A stretch of DNA of 57,059 nt from contig PLUW01000116.1 in the NCBI GenBank assembly GCA_003162935.1, positions 1 to 57,059 of the forward strand. The letters are read 5' to 3'. Both the position numbers and the translations under genes were made by a program. Positions 33,377 to 42,862 of this stretch are shown in pieces; position 1 is the stretch's first letter, and each line of letters begins with the position of its first letter. A model generated the notes under the pieces. That model was not told the origin of the DNA. It was given only the letters and a program-made list of their open reading frames with translations, and did no database searches. The DNA comes from Acidobacteriaceae bacterium. GTDB taxonomy: Bacteria; Acidobacteriota; Terriglobia; Terriglobales; Acidobacteriaceae.

Positions 33377-34525
33377 ATGACGGAAGTGGCGACGACGGAG
33401 CCGATGACGACCGGATCGAACAACTGTTTGCGCGACGCGAATCATACGATCGAGGATTCCGCCGTCGAAACGACGCCTGACGCCGAAGCCGCGGCCTTGC
33501 CGCCGAACGTCCCTCCTGCCGCGGAGGCGAATGCCGGCGATGCCAACATCCAGGCTGACTCATGGCGCGTCGAAGTCGCCGCTCGGCTGGAGCGGTATCG
33601 CACGCGGCGCAAGCCCCGGAGTCCGCGGTATCCATCGCTGATGCTGCCGTTTGATGCGCCGGAAAGCTGGTCACGGCCCACTGCGGGTAGTGTATCGGGG
33701 GCGCTGGCGACGCACTCGGCGCAGCCCGTTAGCGATTTCGCGTTCGCAACCGATGCAGCGACAGCGGAAGATCCAGAGCCGGATTTCGCAGGACTTAACG
33801 TCGCCGGATCTGGCGAAGTGTCGGAGCCCAGGCCAGAGCCTCGACCGCCGCGGTATCCGGAGCCATCGGAGCAACCTGGCAAGGTCATCGAATTTCCGCG
33901 TTCCGCGGCCATTCCCGTTTTTCACACGAGCGATCTGGCCGATCCCGTTTTTGATCGGGCGCGACCGCGAATTGTGGAAGCTCCAGAGATTCTGCCGCCG
34001 CCGCCCGCGCTCGGTGGAATGTTGATCGAACCCGCAGATCGAGAAGGCGGCGACAAGCTACTCGGCGCGGAATCGCTGTTCCCATCGAAGGCCGCATCGG
34101 CATCGATTGGCCGCCGCGCGCTGGCCGCCCTGGTGGATGGCGCGATTCTGGCCACGGCTCTCGCCGGGTTCGCCGCGATTTTTTTCCGCCTGAATCCGGT
34201 TCGCGAAGCGCTGCCGCAGTTTAGCTGGAAACCGCTGGCCGCCGCGTTCGCTGGGGTCGCCTTTGCACTCTGGGCGGGGTATGAATTTTTGTTCGCGGTT
34301 TACACGGGCTCGACTCCGGGACTTCGCGCGGCGCGGTTGCAACTGGCGTCGTTCGATGGTGCGCCAGTCCCCCGGCGATTGCGCCGGTGGCGGGTGCTGG
34401 CGTCGTTTCTGTCGGCGGTTTCCCTTGGACTCGGCTATCTGTGGTGTCTGCTCGATCAGGACGGATTGTGCTGGCACGACCGCATCACGCGCACTTACGT
34501 CCAATCGGAGCGTCGCGCAGAATAA
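33377..34525 (+). CDS. RDD-family membrane protein
   Basis: A 382-residue protein. ATG 33377 is chosen; the ORF could begin 69 nt earlier. Residues 1-245 are mostly disordered, Pro/Ala/Glu-rich, with short conserved basic words (WRVEVAARLERYRTRRKPRS). The C-terminal RDD domain (about 250-382) has ASIGRRALAALVDGAILATA (the Arg and Asp signature), a second helix, and GSTPGLRAARLQLASFDGAP. Three or four membrane helices are predicted. Function is unknown, possibly ion or small-solute handling. Divergent from lptD. Confidence 0.85.
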   Translation: MTEVATTEPMTTGSNNCLRDANHTIEDSAVETTPDAEAAALPPNVPPAAEANAGDANIQADSWRVEVAARLERYRTRRKPRSPRYPSLMLPFDAPESWSRPTAGSVSGALATHSAQPVSDFAFATDAATAEDPEPDFAGLNVAGSGEVSEPRPEPRPPRYPEPSEQPGKVIEFPRSAAIPVFHTSDLADPVFDRARPRIVEAPEILPPPPALGGMLIEPADREGGDKLLGAESLFPSKAASASIGRRALAALVDGAILATALAGFAAIFFRLNPVREALPQFSWKPLAAAFAGVAFALWAGYEFLFAVYTGSTPGLRAARLQLASFDGAPVPRRLRRWRVLASFLSAVSLGLGYLWCLLDQDGLCWHDRITRTYVQSERRAE

Positions 34526-34575
34526 GAAAGCCCCGGTCAGCGTGCGACCGGGGCGTTCGTGGAAGCGGGTTTGAA

Positions 34576-34971
34576 CTAGCTGCCTACCGGTGTGTGCTCT
34601 GGGCGCTGGCACTGATCGCCGCAACAGCCCATGGCGGTTTTGTCGCCCTTGCCTCCGCTGCAGCTCTTGCCGTCTTTACAGCAGCCGTTGTTCTTGCATT
34701 CCTTCATGGCTGCCTTCATGTCCTTGCCGGTGCAACAAGACTTGCCGTCTTTCATTTCACACTTGTCTTTGCCGCAACAGGCTGCTGCATCCTGGGCATC
34801 GGCGTGATGGCAGCAATCCTTGCCGTCTTTCATGCCAGCCATGTTGTGATGACAACATGCCTTGGTTTGCGAGGCGGGAGTCGAGTTGGGTGCAGACGGA
34901 GCTGCGGGTGTCTCCTGCGCCCAAGCAACCAGCGACAGGCACAGGATCAAAGCAAACAATCTGAATTTCAT
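34576..34971 (-). CDS. secreted cysteine-rich, metallothionein-like protein
   Basis: A 131-residue protein with a clear signal peptide (MKFRLFALILCLSLVAWAQE). The mature part of about 110 residues holds 16 cysteines, including six adjacent CC pairs (KACCHH, KDCCHH, AACCGK, KSCCTG, NGCCKD, MGCCGD), many His, Lys and Asp, and an internal repeat MKDGK(D/S)CC. This suggests binding of copper, zinc or another soft metal outside the cytoplasm; no family name can be given from sequence. The next gene, 90 nt upstream on the same strand, is also a small secreted His/Met/Cys-rich protein, so the two probably work together. Confidence 0.8.
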   Translation of the reverse strand: MKFRLFALILCLSLVAWAQETPAAPSAPNSTPASQTKACCHHNMAGMKDGKDCCHHADAQDAAACCGKDKCEMKDGKSCCTGKDMKAAMKECKNNGCCKDGKSCSGGKGDKTAMGCCGDQCQRPEHTPVGS

Positions 34972-35061
34972 AAGAACTCCTTTATCAAAGTTATGAGAAC
35001 AGTGGAGTCGTGCGGCTCACTTGCGGCCGCAGAAAGAAGTATCAAAAAAAAGCAAAGGAGT

Positions 35062-35511
35062 CTAGACGCGAAGAATCATTCCCAGCAGAGCGGGTGGAGG
35101 ACCAGGCGTAACCGCGGTTGCCTGGGAAGCGTAAGGCTCCGCGCGAGGCGGGATGAGTTCGGCAACTTCCGCCGGGGCGATGTCTCGTGAAAATCTGTGT
35201 CCGGCATTCAAGGGTGCGGGTACGTTTAGCGGCCCTTGCCGGAAGCAGCAGCGATGTTCATCCTGGCATGGCAAACTGCCGGCGGCGAACTCGATTGGAG
35301 CCGTGTTCTCGGTTTTACTCAGTCCAGGGCAGCACGGATGGCCGGCGGGCATGGCGTGGTGGTGCGCGGCCATGGCCTCAGCCATGGGCCCAGCCATTGC
35401 ACCGGCTGTATGAACGTGCCCGGCATGCATGACGAGCATCGGAGCCAGGGCCATCTCTGCCCATGCCACCATGGTCACAAGAAGGGCCACAGAAATGTAC
35501 TTCTTCAACAT
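35062..35511 (-). CDS. secreted His/Met/Cys-rich small protein
   Basis: A 149-residue protein with a signal peptide (MLKKYISVALLVTMVAWAEM). The segment just after it is rich in His and Met (MHAGHVHTAGAMAGPM, MAAHHHAMPAGHPCCPG), a pattern of copper-binding exported proteins. A CQDEHRCCF stretch follows. The C-terminal third is Pro/Ala-rich (EVAELIPPRAEPYASQ) and hydrophobic at the very end. I do not recognise the family. It lies 90 nt upstream of the Cys-rich protein gene on the same strand. A TAGACT hexamer lies 10 nt before its start (35522-35527). Confidence 0.7.
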   Translation of the reverse strand: MLKKYISVALLVTMVAWAEMALAPMLVMHAGHVHTAGAMAGPMAEAMAAHHHAMPAGHPCCPGLSKTENTAPIEFAAGSLPCQDEHRCCFRQGPLNVPAPLNAGHRFSRDIAPAEVAELIPPRAEPYASQATAVTPGPPPALLGMILRV

Positions 35512-35676
35512 CTCACTTATGAGTCTAGCAGGCCAAGAACCGGCATGCCGTGATAGTGGTCACGCCTCTTGGGTGGGTAGGGCGAACCCCACTTACAAGG
35601 AATGGGAGTCAACGTGTCATCTCTTTTATAATCTGCTCGATACATAAATATGGCGATTCGATGCCTCGCAATGGGA

Positions 35677-35705
35677 TTGATTTATGGGTCGACCCACATT
35701 ATCAT
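35677..35705 (+). promoter_or_regulatory. promoter with embedded operator of the AbrB-PIN pair
   Basis: TTGATT (35677-35682) and TATCAT (35700-35705) are separated by exactly 17 bp. The spacer contains the perfect 12-bp palindrome TGGGTCGACCCA (35685-35696), well placed for an autorepressor to block RNA polymerase. The ATG follows the -10 by 6 nt. Confidence 0.65.
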
Positions 35706-35711
35706 ACCAAT

Positions 35712-36023
35712 ATGAACACACGTCTCGTCATGGACAAAACTGGCCGCGTCGTCATCCCCAAACCTCTGCGGGACGAGCTGCATTTGGAACCCGGCGACAC
35801 GTTGGAAATGGAGAGCGCCGGTGAGCATCTCACTTTGCGTCCGGTTCGTGGGACAGGGCCTCTCTCCAAGGAGCAAGGGGTTTGGGTATTTCGAACCGGA
35901 AAGCCCCTGCCTGCCTGCGCCACCGATGAGTTACTGGAGCGAATCCGGGAGGAACGCGACTTCGCCCACCTCGGCGAGAGCTCCGGCAAGAGCCCCGGCA
36001 AGAGCCCCGTCAAGGACCAATGA
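35712..36023 (+). CDS. AbrB/MazE-type antitoxin
   Basis: A 103-residue protein. The N-terminal swapped-hairpin AbrB domain reads LVMDKTGRVVIPKPLRDELH, then LEPGDTLEMESAGEHLTLRP. The C-terminal half would bind and neutralise the toxin; the last residues carry a short repeat (GKSPGKSPVK). ATG 35712 is set by the promoter and palindrome directly upstream; the frame is open back to 35550. It overlaps the toxin start by 4 nt. AbrB-type antitoxins usually bind the palindrome in their own promoter, which fits the 12-bp dyad here. Confidence 0.88.
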   Translation: MNTRLVMDKTGRVVIPKPLRDELHLEPGDTLEMESAGEHLTLRPVRGTGPLSKEQGVWVFRTGKPLPACATDELLERIREERDFAHLGESSGKSPGKSPVKDQ

Positions 36024-36445
36024 AAGCCTTCTTCGATACCTCGGTCCTGGTCCCCGTGTTTTATGGAGATCACGTCCACCATCGCGCCAGTCTGGAACTG
36101 TTTGTCCAATTTGACAAGTCCACGGGCTGCTGTGGAGCGCATAGCCTGGCGGAAGTTTACGCCACGCTGACGCGGATGCCGGGCAAACACCGCATTAGCG
36201 GCGAGCAGGCCATGCTGTTTCTCGGCAGCATTCGCGAGCGACTGGCCATCATTGCCTTAAGCGCCGATGAATACGCCGACGCCCTCGAAGCTTCGGCTGC
36301 CCTCGGGATTGTCGGCGGCGGCATCTACGATGCCATGCTGGCGCAGTGCGCTTTCAAAGCCAAAGCGGAAGCGATCTATACGTGGAATGCGCGTCACTAT
36401 CACCTATGCGGACGTGAGATTGTTGGGCGGATCCGCAATCCTTAA
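36020..36445 (+). CDS. PIN-domain ribonuclease toxin (VapC-like)
   Basis: A 141-residue PIN-domain protein, probably a tRNA- or mRNA-cleaving toxin. Acidic residues fit the active site: Asp6 in KAFFDTSVLVPVFYGDH, Glu in HSLAEVYATLTRMPG, Asp in GGGIYDAMLAQCAF, and a final TWNARHY in place of the usual TxDxxF, which lacks the last Asp. This C-terminal change (N for D) is a known variant. The ATGA overlap with the AbrB gene makes production coupled. It is followed by Rel. Confidence 0.88.
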   Translation: MKAFFDTSVLVPVFYGDHVHHRASLELFVQFDKSTGCCGAHSLAEVYATLTRMPGKHRISGEQAMLFLGSIRERLAIIALSADEYADALEASAALGIVGGGIYDAMLAQCAFKAKAEAIYTWNARHYHLCGREIVGRIRNP

Positions 36446-36501
36446 GGAGTTGGCGGCCGGATCGGCTGGCGGTCCCAATCCTCCAGGTTCTTCCGCTGCG
36501 T

Positions 36502-36507
36502 TAGAAT
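36502..36507 (+). promoter_or_regulatory. -10 box (TAGAAT) of rel
   Basis: TAGAAT ends 5 nt before ATG 36513, giving a leaderless layout. It lies after the PIN gene, so rel may have its own promoter apart from the toxin pair. Confidence 0.45.
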
Positions 36508-36512
36508 CAAAC

Positions 36513-38723
36513 ATGGCGACGTTGCGTCAACAGATTGCGACCAACGTGCTCACGGTGACCCGGTTCCGCGAGCTGATGAAAAAGCTGCGCGAGAACCGTC
36601 CCAACGACGACCTGAACCTGGTCAAGAAAGCCTACGAATTTTCCCAGAAGCATCATGCCGGGCAGACCCGCGCCTCGGGCGAGCCCTACCTGGTGCACCC
36701 CCTCGAAGTCGGCAACGTGCTGGCCGACATGAAGATGGATTCCGTTTCGATTGCCGCGGGGCTGCTGCACGATTCCGTCGAAGACACATCAGTCACGACG
36801 GTTGAAATCAAACAGGAATTCGGCGAGCAGGTTGCGCACATCGTCGAAGGCGTCACGAAGATCAGCAAAATCGATTTCTCATCGAAAGAAGAAGCGCAGG
36901 CAGAGAACCTGCGCAAGATGATGCTGGCGATGGTCGACGACATCCGCGTCGTGCTGATCAAGCTTGCCGACCGGCTGCACAACATGCGGACGCTGGAACA
37001 TCTCGATCCCGAACGGCAGCAGAAGATCGCCCGCGAGACGCTCGAAATCTACGCGCCCATCGCGCACCGTCTGGGCATGGGCAAGATTCGCGGCGAACTG
37101 GAGGATCTGGGGTTTAAGTACCTCGATCCGATTGGGTTTGAACAAGTCCGTGTCGCTGTCGAGTCGCGCCGCAAAGAGGGTGAAGCCTTTATGGCGCGGG
37201 TGGAAGGCGTGCTGCGCGACGGCCTCAAAGAGGCAGGCATCACCGGGCGCGTCGAGAGCCGCGTCAAGCGGCTATACAGCATCCACAAGAAATTGCAGCG
37301 GCAGCGCATTAGCGTCGACCAGGTTTACGACCTCTACGCGATGCGCGTGATCACCAACTCGGTGCAGGACTGCTACGCCGTTCTCGGCATCATCCACAAC
37401 TTGTGGCGGCCGGTGCCGGGCCGCATTAAAGATTTCATCGCCATGCCCCGGCCCAATCTTTATCAGTCGCTGCACACGTCGGTTATCACCGAGACGGGCG
37501 AGACTTTCGAGATCCAGATTCGCACGGAAGAAATGCACAAGATGTGCGAGGAAGGCATCGCGGCGCACTGGAAATACAAAGATGGCCCCGTCTCCGCCGA
37601 AGACGAGCAGCGGTTGGCCTGGCTCCGGCAGGTGGTGGAGTGGCAGCGCGACGTTTCCGATCCCAATGAATTTTTGTCCACGCTGAAAGTCGATCTCTAC
37701 CCGGAAGAGGTTTACACCTTCACGCCCAAGGGCAAGGTGCTGGTTCTGCCGCGCGAGTCGACTCCGATCGACTTCGCCTACTCCATTCACACCGAGGTCG
37801 GGCACAGTTGCACCGGCGCGAAGGTCAACGGACGCATGGTTCCGCTGCGCCACAAGCTGCATTCCGGCGACATCGTCGAAGTGATCACCCAGCCCGGACA
37901 CAAGCCGAGCCGCGACTGGTTGGGGGTGGTCAAGTCGTCGCGCGCGCGCAATAAGATCAAGCACTGGCTCAACGTGCACCAGCGCGAGCGCGCGATTGAA
38001 ATCGGAAAGAAGCTGCTGGAAAAAGAGGCGCGCAAATACCGCATTTCGCTGAAGGAAATCAAGGAAGCCGATCTGCAGCGCGCGGCCAGCGAATATGGGC
38101 TGGGGCGTCCCGACGATTTGATGGCGGGCATCGGGTACGGCAAGTACTCGGCGCGACAGGTGCTGGCGAAGTTCGCGCCCGCCGGCGCGCAGCCGATGTC
38201 CGATGCCGAAGAGCAGACCGCAGCCCAGGGCTTCACCAGCGCAGTGCGGCGAGTTTTTGGCGGGGACAGCAACGCCATCGTGGTACGAGGCTCCGGCGAT
38301 TTGCTCGTGTATCGTGCCCGCTGTTGCAACCCGATTCGCGGCGAATCGATCATCGGCTACGTTACGCGCGGCAAAGGCGTTGCCGTTCACTCCATCAACT
38401 GTCCGAACGTCACCAATCTTCTCTACGAGCCGGATCGACGCATCGACGTGCTGTGGGCCGGAGACAAGGACGGGCAGCCGGTTTCCTATCCCGTCAAGCT
38501 CACGCTTCTCTGCGACGACCGCTGGGGCATGCTCAAACAAATCACCGCCGTCATCAGCGACACCAAAACCAACATCCGCAGCATGGAATCGCGTAGCCAG
38601 AACGGGCAGGCGTGCGTGGATGTGGTGCTTGAAATCGCCGACCTGAAGCACCTGCAAAAAATCACGGACGGAGTGCGCCAGATTCCCGGAGTGCACGACG
38701 TGCAGCGGCTGCAGAAGATTTGA
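36513..38723 (+). CDS. relA: bifunctional (p)ppGpp synthetase/hydrolase
   Basis: Makes and degrades the stringent-response nucleotides. ATG 36513 gives MATLRQQIATNVLTVTRFRE (736 residues); the frame opens earlier at 36267 but overlaps the toxin. An HD hydrolase domain (His62, HDSVED 86-91) is followed by a synthetase domain with RIKDFIAMPRPNLYQSLHTS near residues 303-322. The RxKD loop is the bifunctional type, unlike the acidic EXDD of synthetase-only RelA. A TGS domain (about 403-465) and a C-terminal ACT domain follow. Hydrolase and synthetase both look intact. Confidence 0.96.
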   Translation: MATLRQQIATNVLTVTRFRELMKKLRENRPNDDLNLVKKAYEFSQKHHAGQTRASGEPYLVHPLEVGNVLADMKMDSVSIAAGLLHDSVEDTSVTTVEIKQEFGEQVAHIVEGVTKISKIDFSSKEEAQAENLRKMMLAMVDDIRVVLIKLADRLHNMRTLEHLDPERQQKIARETLEIYAPIAHRLGMGKIRGELEDLGFKYLDPIGFEQVRVAVESRRKEGEAFMARVEGVLRDGLKEAGITGRVESRVKRLYSIHKKLQRQRISVDQVYDLYAMRVITNSVQDCYAVLGIIHNLWRPVPGRIKDFIAMPRPNLYQSLHTSVITETGETFEIQIRTEEMHKMCEEGIAAHWKYKDGPVSAEDEQRLAWLRQVVEWQRDVSDPNEFLSTLKVDLYPEEVYTFTPKGKVLVLPRESTPIDFAYSIHTEVGHSCTGAKVNGRMVPLRHKLHSGDIVEVITQPGHKPSRDWLGVVKSSRARNKIKHWLNVHQRERAIEIGKKLLEKEARKYRISLKEIKEADLQRAASEYGLGRPDDLMAGIGYGKYSARQVLAKFAPAGAQPMSDAEEQTAAQGFTSAVRRVFGGDSNAIVVRGSGDLLVYRARCCNPIRGESIIGYVTRGKGVAVHSINCPNVTNLLYEPDRRIDVLWAGDKDGQPVSYPVKLTLLCDDRWGMLKQITAVISDTKTNIRSMESRSQNGQACVDVVLEIADLKHLQKITDGVRQIPGVHDVQRLQKI

Positions 38724-38728
38724 GATTG

Positions 38729-40549
38729 TTATCGATTGCCCGTGATGGCTTTGAGCCGGAGTTGGGCTTGCTGAAATCCTGGGGCGAGCGCCAGCGTTTT
38801 GCGATAGGCGTCGGCGGCCTGCTGGAACTTGCGTTGTTCTTCCAGCGCCGAGCCCAGGGAGAAATAGGCCAAGGCATCCGGCGCAGTCTTTACAGCTTCT
38901 TCGTACTGCACAATCGCCTCTTCGTACCTGCCTTGTTTTGCCAGGAGCCAGCCGAAAGCTACGCGATGGCGAGCGGAACTGGGATCGAGGGCAACCGATT
39001 CTTGGAAATCCTTCTCCGCATCGGCCAGCGACCCTTGCTGCATTTCGAGCACCGCCAGATTGTTGTGGATCTGCGCCGAGGTTCGCGCTTCTCCGGGATA
39101 GCGCAGCGCCTGCCGATAATAAAATTCGGCTTCGTCGAATTTCTTCTGCTGCAGGTTGATGGTGCCAATCTCGAAAAGCGCGGTGTCGGTCGGGTGAATC
39201 TGGAGCGAGCGCGTCAGATGCTCCAGCGCTGCGTCGATGCGCCCTTGGTTGTAATATGCCTCGCCCAGCGCTCTTTCCATCAGGCAGTTCGGTCCAGTGA
39301 CCGCGAGGGCATGCTCGGAAACGCGGATGCCGTCATGCCAATAAGAAATATCGCGGGCGGTCGCCGAGGCCAGCGCCACGACCGCCAATCCCGCGCCAGT
39401 GAGCAGCGGATAACGCAGAGTGGGAATGCGCGAGCTTAGCTCCGCGGCTCCCCACACGATGGCGACGAACACTCCCACCAGCGGAACATAAGTGTAACGA
39501 TCGGCGTGAGCGATATCTCCCACATGCACTAAGCCCACTACTGGCACCAGTGTCCCCAAGTACCAGAACCAGCCCACCGCAAGATAGGGACGCTTCTTGA
39601 TTTGCCAGACTGCCAGTGCCGTGATCAGGCAGATGGATGCCAGCGAAGCCAGCACTGCCGTGGAGAAGATCGATCGGTCGCGATATGGATAGAAGATCGC
39701 GAGCTTGGCGGGCCATAGCATCTGCCACAGGTAGGTTGCGTAGGAAAGCAGGGCGTTCGCTAGTCTTGACGGCCAGGGCACAACCTTGATTTCCGTATCG
39801 AGCGCCTGGGCCTTCAGGGTTAGGATGGCGCTTCCCGCGGCCAACAGCAGCAGCGGCAGCTTCTCTGTGCATCTGCGGAAGAAGACAGCCGTGCCATCTA
39901 CGACGTTGGTTGATTTCCGCGCAAATCCCAAGCGCCCGAGCGGCCAGTAGTCGAGCAAGAGCAGCGCAAAGGGCAGGGTCACCAGCATGGGTTTCGACAT
40001 CAGTCCGAGCGCGAAGAAAAACGCCACCAGCAGATAGCGGAGCAACCCCGGCTTGCGGGCGTATCCGGTATACGTCCACAGCGTTAGCAATAAGAACAGC
40101 GTGGAGAGCACGTTTTTCCGTTCCGCAATCCAGGCCACCGATTCCAGGGCCAGCGGATGCACGGCGAAGAGCGCGGCCACCAGCGCGCTTTTCCAAAGCG
40201 CACCGGTCAGGCGGCGAAGGCACAGGAACAGGAGAATCACATTCAGCGCATGGATGACCAGGCTGGTGGCGTGGTGGCCGCCGGGATTGCGGCCGAAAAG
40301 CGTCACGTCCAGCATGTGGGAGAGCCAGGTTACTGGATGCCAGTTGGCAGCCTCGAGCGCCGTCAGTGCCCAGGCTGCATTATGCCAGGACAAACCTTGC
40401 TGCACATGATCGTTGGCGGCGACGTAGACGCCGTCATCTACGTTGATGAACTGAAACGAGACGACGGGAGCGAAAACCGCCAGCGTCATGCCGGCGAGCA
40501 GAACTGCCAATAGCACCACGCGGCGGTCGAGATGGAGGCATTTTCCCAT
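38729..40549 (-). CDS. TMTC-like polytopic membrane protein with C-terminal TPR repeats
   Basis: A 606-residue protein. The first about 400 residues hold 10-12 membrane helices with the GT-C-type early motif (VSFQFINVDDGVYV, an acidic pair) and RNPGGHHATSLVIHALNVIL, matching bacterial relatives of the O-mannosyltransferase TMTC group. The C-terminal 200 residues carry about five TPR units (FEIGTINLQQKKFDEAEFYY, HNNLAVLEMQQGSLADAEKD). The activity is a lipid-linked glycosyl transfer by inference only. It ends 6 nt from the rel stop, converging with it without a visible terminator. Confidence 0.82.
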   Translation of the reverse strand: MGKCLHLDRRVVLLAVLLAGMTLAVFAPVVSFQFINVDDGVYVAANDHVQQGLSWHNAAWALTALEAANWHPVTWLSHMLDVTLFGRNPGGHHATSLVIHALNVILLFLCLRRLTGALWKSALVAALFAVHPLALESVAWIAERKNVLSTLFLLLTLWTYTGYARKPGLLRYLLVAFFFALGLMSKPMLVTLPFALLLLDYWPLGRLGFARKSTNVVDGTAVFFRRCTEKLPLLLLAAGSAILTLKAQALDTEIKVVPWPSRLANALLSYATYLWQMLWPAKLAIFYPYRDRSIFSTAVLASLASICLITALAVWQIKKRPYLAVGWFWYLGTLVPVVGLVHVGDIAHADRYTYVPLVGVFVAIVWGAAELSSRIPTLRYPLLTGAGLAVVALASATARDISYWHDGIRVSEHALAVTGPNCLMERALGEAYYNQGRIDAALEHLTRSLQIHPTDTALFEIGTINLQQKKFDEAEFYYRQALRYPGEARTSAQIHNNLAVLEMQQGSLADAEKDFQESVALDPSSARHRVAFGWLLAKQGRYEEAIVQYEEAVKTAPDALAYFSLGSALEEQRKFQQAADAYRKTLALAPGFQQAQLRLKAITGNR

Positions 40550-40750
40550 TGCGAATCGTGGGGTTCCCGCCCTGACACTGCATCGGGCAGACTTGAATAA
40601 TTGTCGCTGGCAGACGGTCGGAAAGGCCAGATAACAACGGTAATGCGGGCGCTCCGAGACTGTGTCTGCTAGCGCGAACAGAATCGTGGCCGTGCGGGGA
40701 CGCTGGGCGCTCTACCAGCCTTGTTCAGTCGGTACAATGATTGAAATCCC

Positions 40751-41404
40751 ATGGAAATCAAACTGACGGAAAACGAAATTCGCGTGCTGGGGGCGCTGAT
40801 CGAAAAGGACATCACCACGCCCGAGTACTATCCGCTGTCGCTGAACGCGCTGGTGAATGCCTGCAATCAGAAAACGAATCGCGATCCGGTGATGCAGTTG
40901 GACGAGGACGCGGTGCGCGACGCGCTGGAAGGCTTGCAGCAGCAGCGCATGGCCGGCCCCGCGCGCGGAGCCGATAGCCGCGTGACCAAATATGAGCAGC
41001 GTTTGCAGGAGGTGTTTAACTTCACGCGCGCGGAGATTGCGGTGCTGTGCGTGCTGCTGCTGCGCGGTCCGCAGACGCCGGGCGAGTTGCGAGGACGCTC
41101 CGAGCGCCTGCACCGTTTCGAGGCGCTGGAGGATGTGCAATCGGCGATACAGAAATTGATGCAGCGCGAGCCGCCGCTGGCGAGGGTTCTGGCTCGACAG
41201 CCGGGAACGAAGGAATCGCGGTATGCGCACTTGCTGGCGGGGGACTTATGGGGAGAGGAAGCCCCGGCGCAGGTTGCGGCGGTTTCGCGCCATTCGGAGG
41301 ATGCGGAGCGCATTGCGCGTCTTGAAGAAGAAATGGCGGAACTGCGCCGGGAGCTTTCGGACATTAAGGATCAGATGGAGAGGTTTCGGAAGCAGTTTGA
41401 GTGA
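40751..41404 (+). CDS. YceH family protein (DUF480)
   Basis: A 217-residue soluble protein of the YceH/UPF0502 family, with two winged-helix-like domains. Sequence markers are LTENEIRVLGALIEKDITTP, EYYPLSLNALVNACNQKTNR and CVLLLRGPQTPGELRGRSER, then SRYAHLLAG. A C-terminal coiled coil (EDAERIARLEEEMAELRREL) is typical. DNA binding is expected from the fold but the biological role is not known. A TACAAT (40733-40738) lies 12 nt upstream of the ATG. Confidence 0.92.
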   Translation: MEIKLTENEIRVLGALIEKDITTPEYYPLSLNALVNACNQKTNRDPVMQLDEDAVRDALEGLQQQRMAGPARGADSRVTKYEQRLQEVFNFTRAEIAVLCVLLLRGPQTPGELRGRSERLHRFEALEDVQSAIQKLMQREPPLARVLARQPGTKESRYAHLLAGDLWGEEAPAQVAAVSRHSEDAERIARLEEEMAELRRELSDIKDQMERFRKQFE

Positions 41405-41457
41405 GTTTACGCTATCTGCTTGAGGCTGGCGGACAAAAGTGACCACCCTCCACGAGC

Positions 41458-42678
41458 TTACAGCACTCTTTCCTGCGTATATCCCGCCGCGCCCAAAGCG
41501 GAGATTATTTCGGCAATATGGTCGGGCCCGCGGGTTTCCATCGTGATTTCGATCGCGGTTTCGCCGAGCCCCACGCCGTGGTAGGCGCGGTCGTAGTCGG
41601 TCTCGACGATGTTGGCGCGATGCTGCGCGAGAATCGAAGTTAGGCGATTGAGCGCTCCGGGGTAGTCAGGCAGGTGGACGCGCAGGCGCACGAGGCGTCC
41701 GTCTTTGACGAGGCCGCGTTCGATGATGCGCGAGAGCAGCGTTACGTCGATGTTTCCGCCGCAGACGAGCACGGCAACCTTCTTTCCGACCAAGGGAAGT
41801 TTGCGGTTGACCAGGGCGGCGATGGCGGCCGCTCCCGCGCCTTCGGCCAGAGTTTTTTCTCGTTCGAGCAGCAGCAGGATGGCGTTGGCGATTTCTTCTT
41901 CTTCGACGGTTACGATATCGTCCACGTATTTCTGAACCAGCGGCAGGGTGCGCTCGCCAGCACGGCGGACGGCGATGCCATCGGCGATGGTGGAGGCGGC
42001 TGCGAGTGTCACGGGCTTGCCTTCGGCGACCGCAACTTTCATCGACGGCAGACGCGACGGCTGAACTCCGAAGACTTGAATTTTTCGATTCGAATGGGCC
42101 CTTGATTCTTTGAGCGCGCAGGCGATGCCGCCAATCAGGCCTCCGCCGCCGATGGGGACGACGACGGCTTCGAGGTCGGGGTGCTGTTCGAGGAGTTCCA
42201 GCCCGATGGTGCCTTGCCCCGCGATGACGGCATCGTCATCGAAGGCATGCACGAAGGTGAGGTGCTCGGCCTGGCTGCGGCGCAGGGACTCTTCGTACGC
42301 TTCGTCGTAGTTTGCGCCGTGCAGAATCACATCGGCTCCATACCCACGCGTCGCCGAAACCTTGATGAGCGGCGTGGTCAGCGGCATGCAAATCTGGGCG
42401 CGGATGCCGAGCTTGCCGGCGTGATAGGCGACGCCCTGCGCGTGGTTTCCGGCTGAGGCCGCGATCACGCCTTGGGCGCGTTCTGCGGGGCTGAGCGAGA
42501 GCAATTTATTCAGCGCGCCGCGTTCTTTGAAAGCGCCGGTCCGTTGCAGGTTGTCGAGCTTCAAATAGACCTGGTTGGCGGTGGATTCGGAAAACGTCGC
42601 CGAGAGGGCGCAGGGCGAAAGATAGATGGAGGCGCGAATACGGCCAAGGGCTGACTGGATGTCGTTTAAAGTAATCAT
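41458..42678 (-). CDS. ilvA: threonine ammonia-lyase with ACT domain
   Basis: A PLP enzyme turning threonine to 2-oxobutanoate, for isoleucine synthesis or threonine catabolism. The PLP lysine is Lys51 in [15 protein letters not shown]; the phosphate-binding glycines are [24 protein letters not shown] and [17 protein letters not shown] follow. A C-terminal ACT-type domain (about 325-406: [20 protein letters not shown]) marks the regulated form. The single ACT domain and length of 406 suggest the TdcB/IlvA intermediate type found in many soil bacteria. It faces YceH at the 3' end and diverges from the PilZ gene. Confidence 0.93.
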   Translation of the reverse strand: MITLNDIQSALGRIRASIYLSPCALSATFSESTANQVYLKLDNLQRTGAFKERGALNKLLSLSPAERAQGVIAASAGNHAQGVAYHAGKLGIRAQICMPLTTPLIKVSATRGYGADVILHGANYDEAYEESLRRSQAEHLTFVHAFDDDAVIAGQGTIGLELLEQHPDLEAVVVPIGGGGLIGGIACALKESRAHSNRKIQVFGVQPSRLPSMKVAVAEGKPVTLAAASTIADGIAVRRAGERTLPLVQKYVDDIVTVEEEEIANAILLLLEREKTLAEGAGAAAIAALVNRKLPLVGKKVAVLVCGGNIDVTLLSRIIERGLVKDGRLVRLRVHLPDYPGALNRLTSILAQHRANIVETDYDRAYHGVGLGETAIEITMETRGPDHIAEIISALGAAGYTQERVL

Positions 42679-42862
42679 CTTCCGGTTACGGCGGATAACT
42701 ATAAGGTTGGCAACATCTTACCTGAGGCAAACGAAGGGAGCAGGGGCGACGCGTGCAGGTACTACTTCCGTCACCGCCCATTTGGAAGACATCTAGGCCC
42801 TTTGGAAACCTATGCGAGCTTGAGAAGGCGCGTCAGAATGGGGTTTCAGAGGAGTTCATCCA

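Noticed and set aside
35550-35711. Longer AbrB start at 35550
   Set aside because: The extra residues cover the promoter and the palindrome; ATG 35712 fits the promoter spacing.
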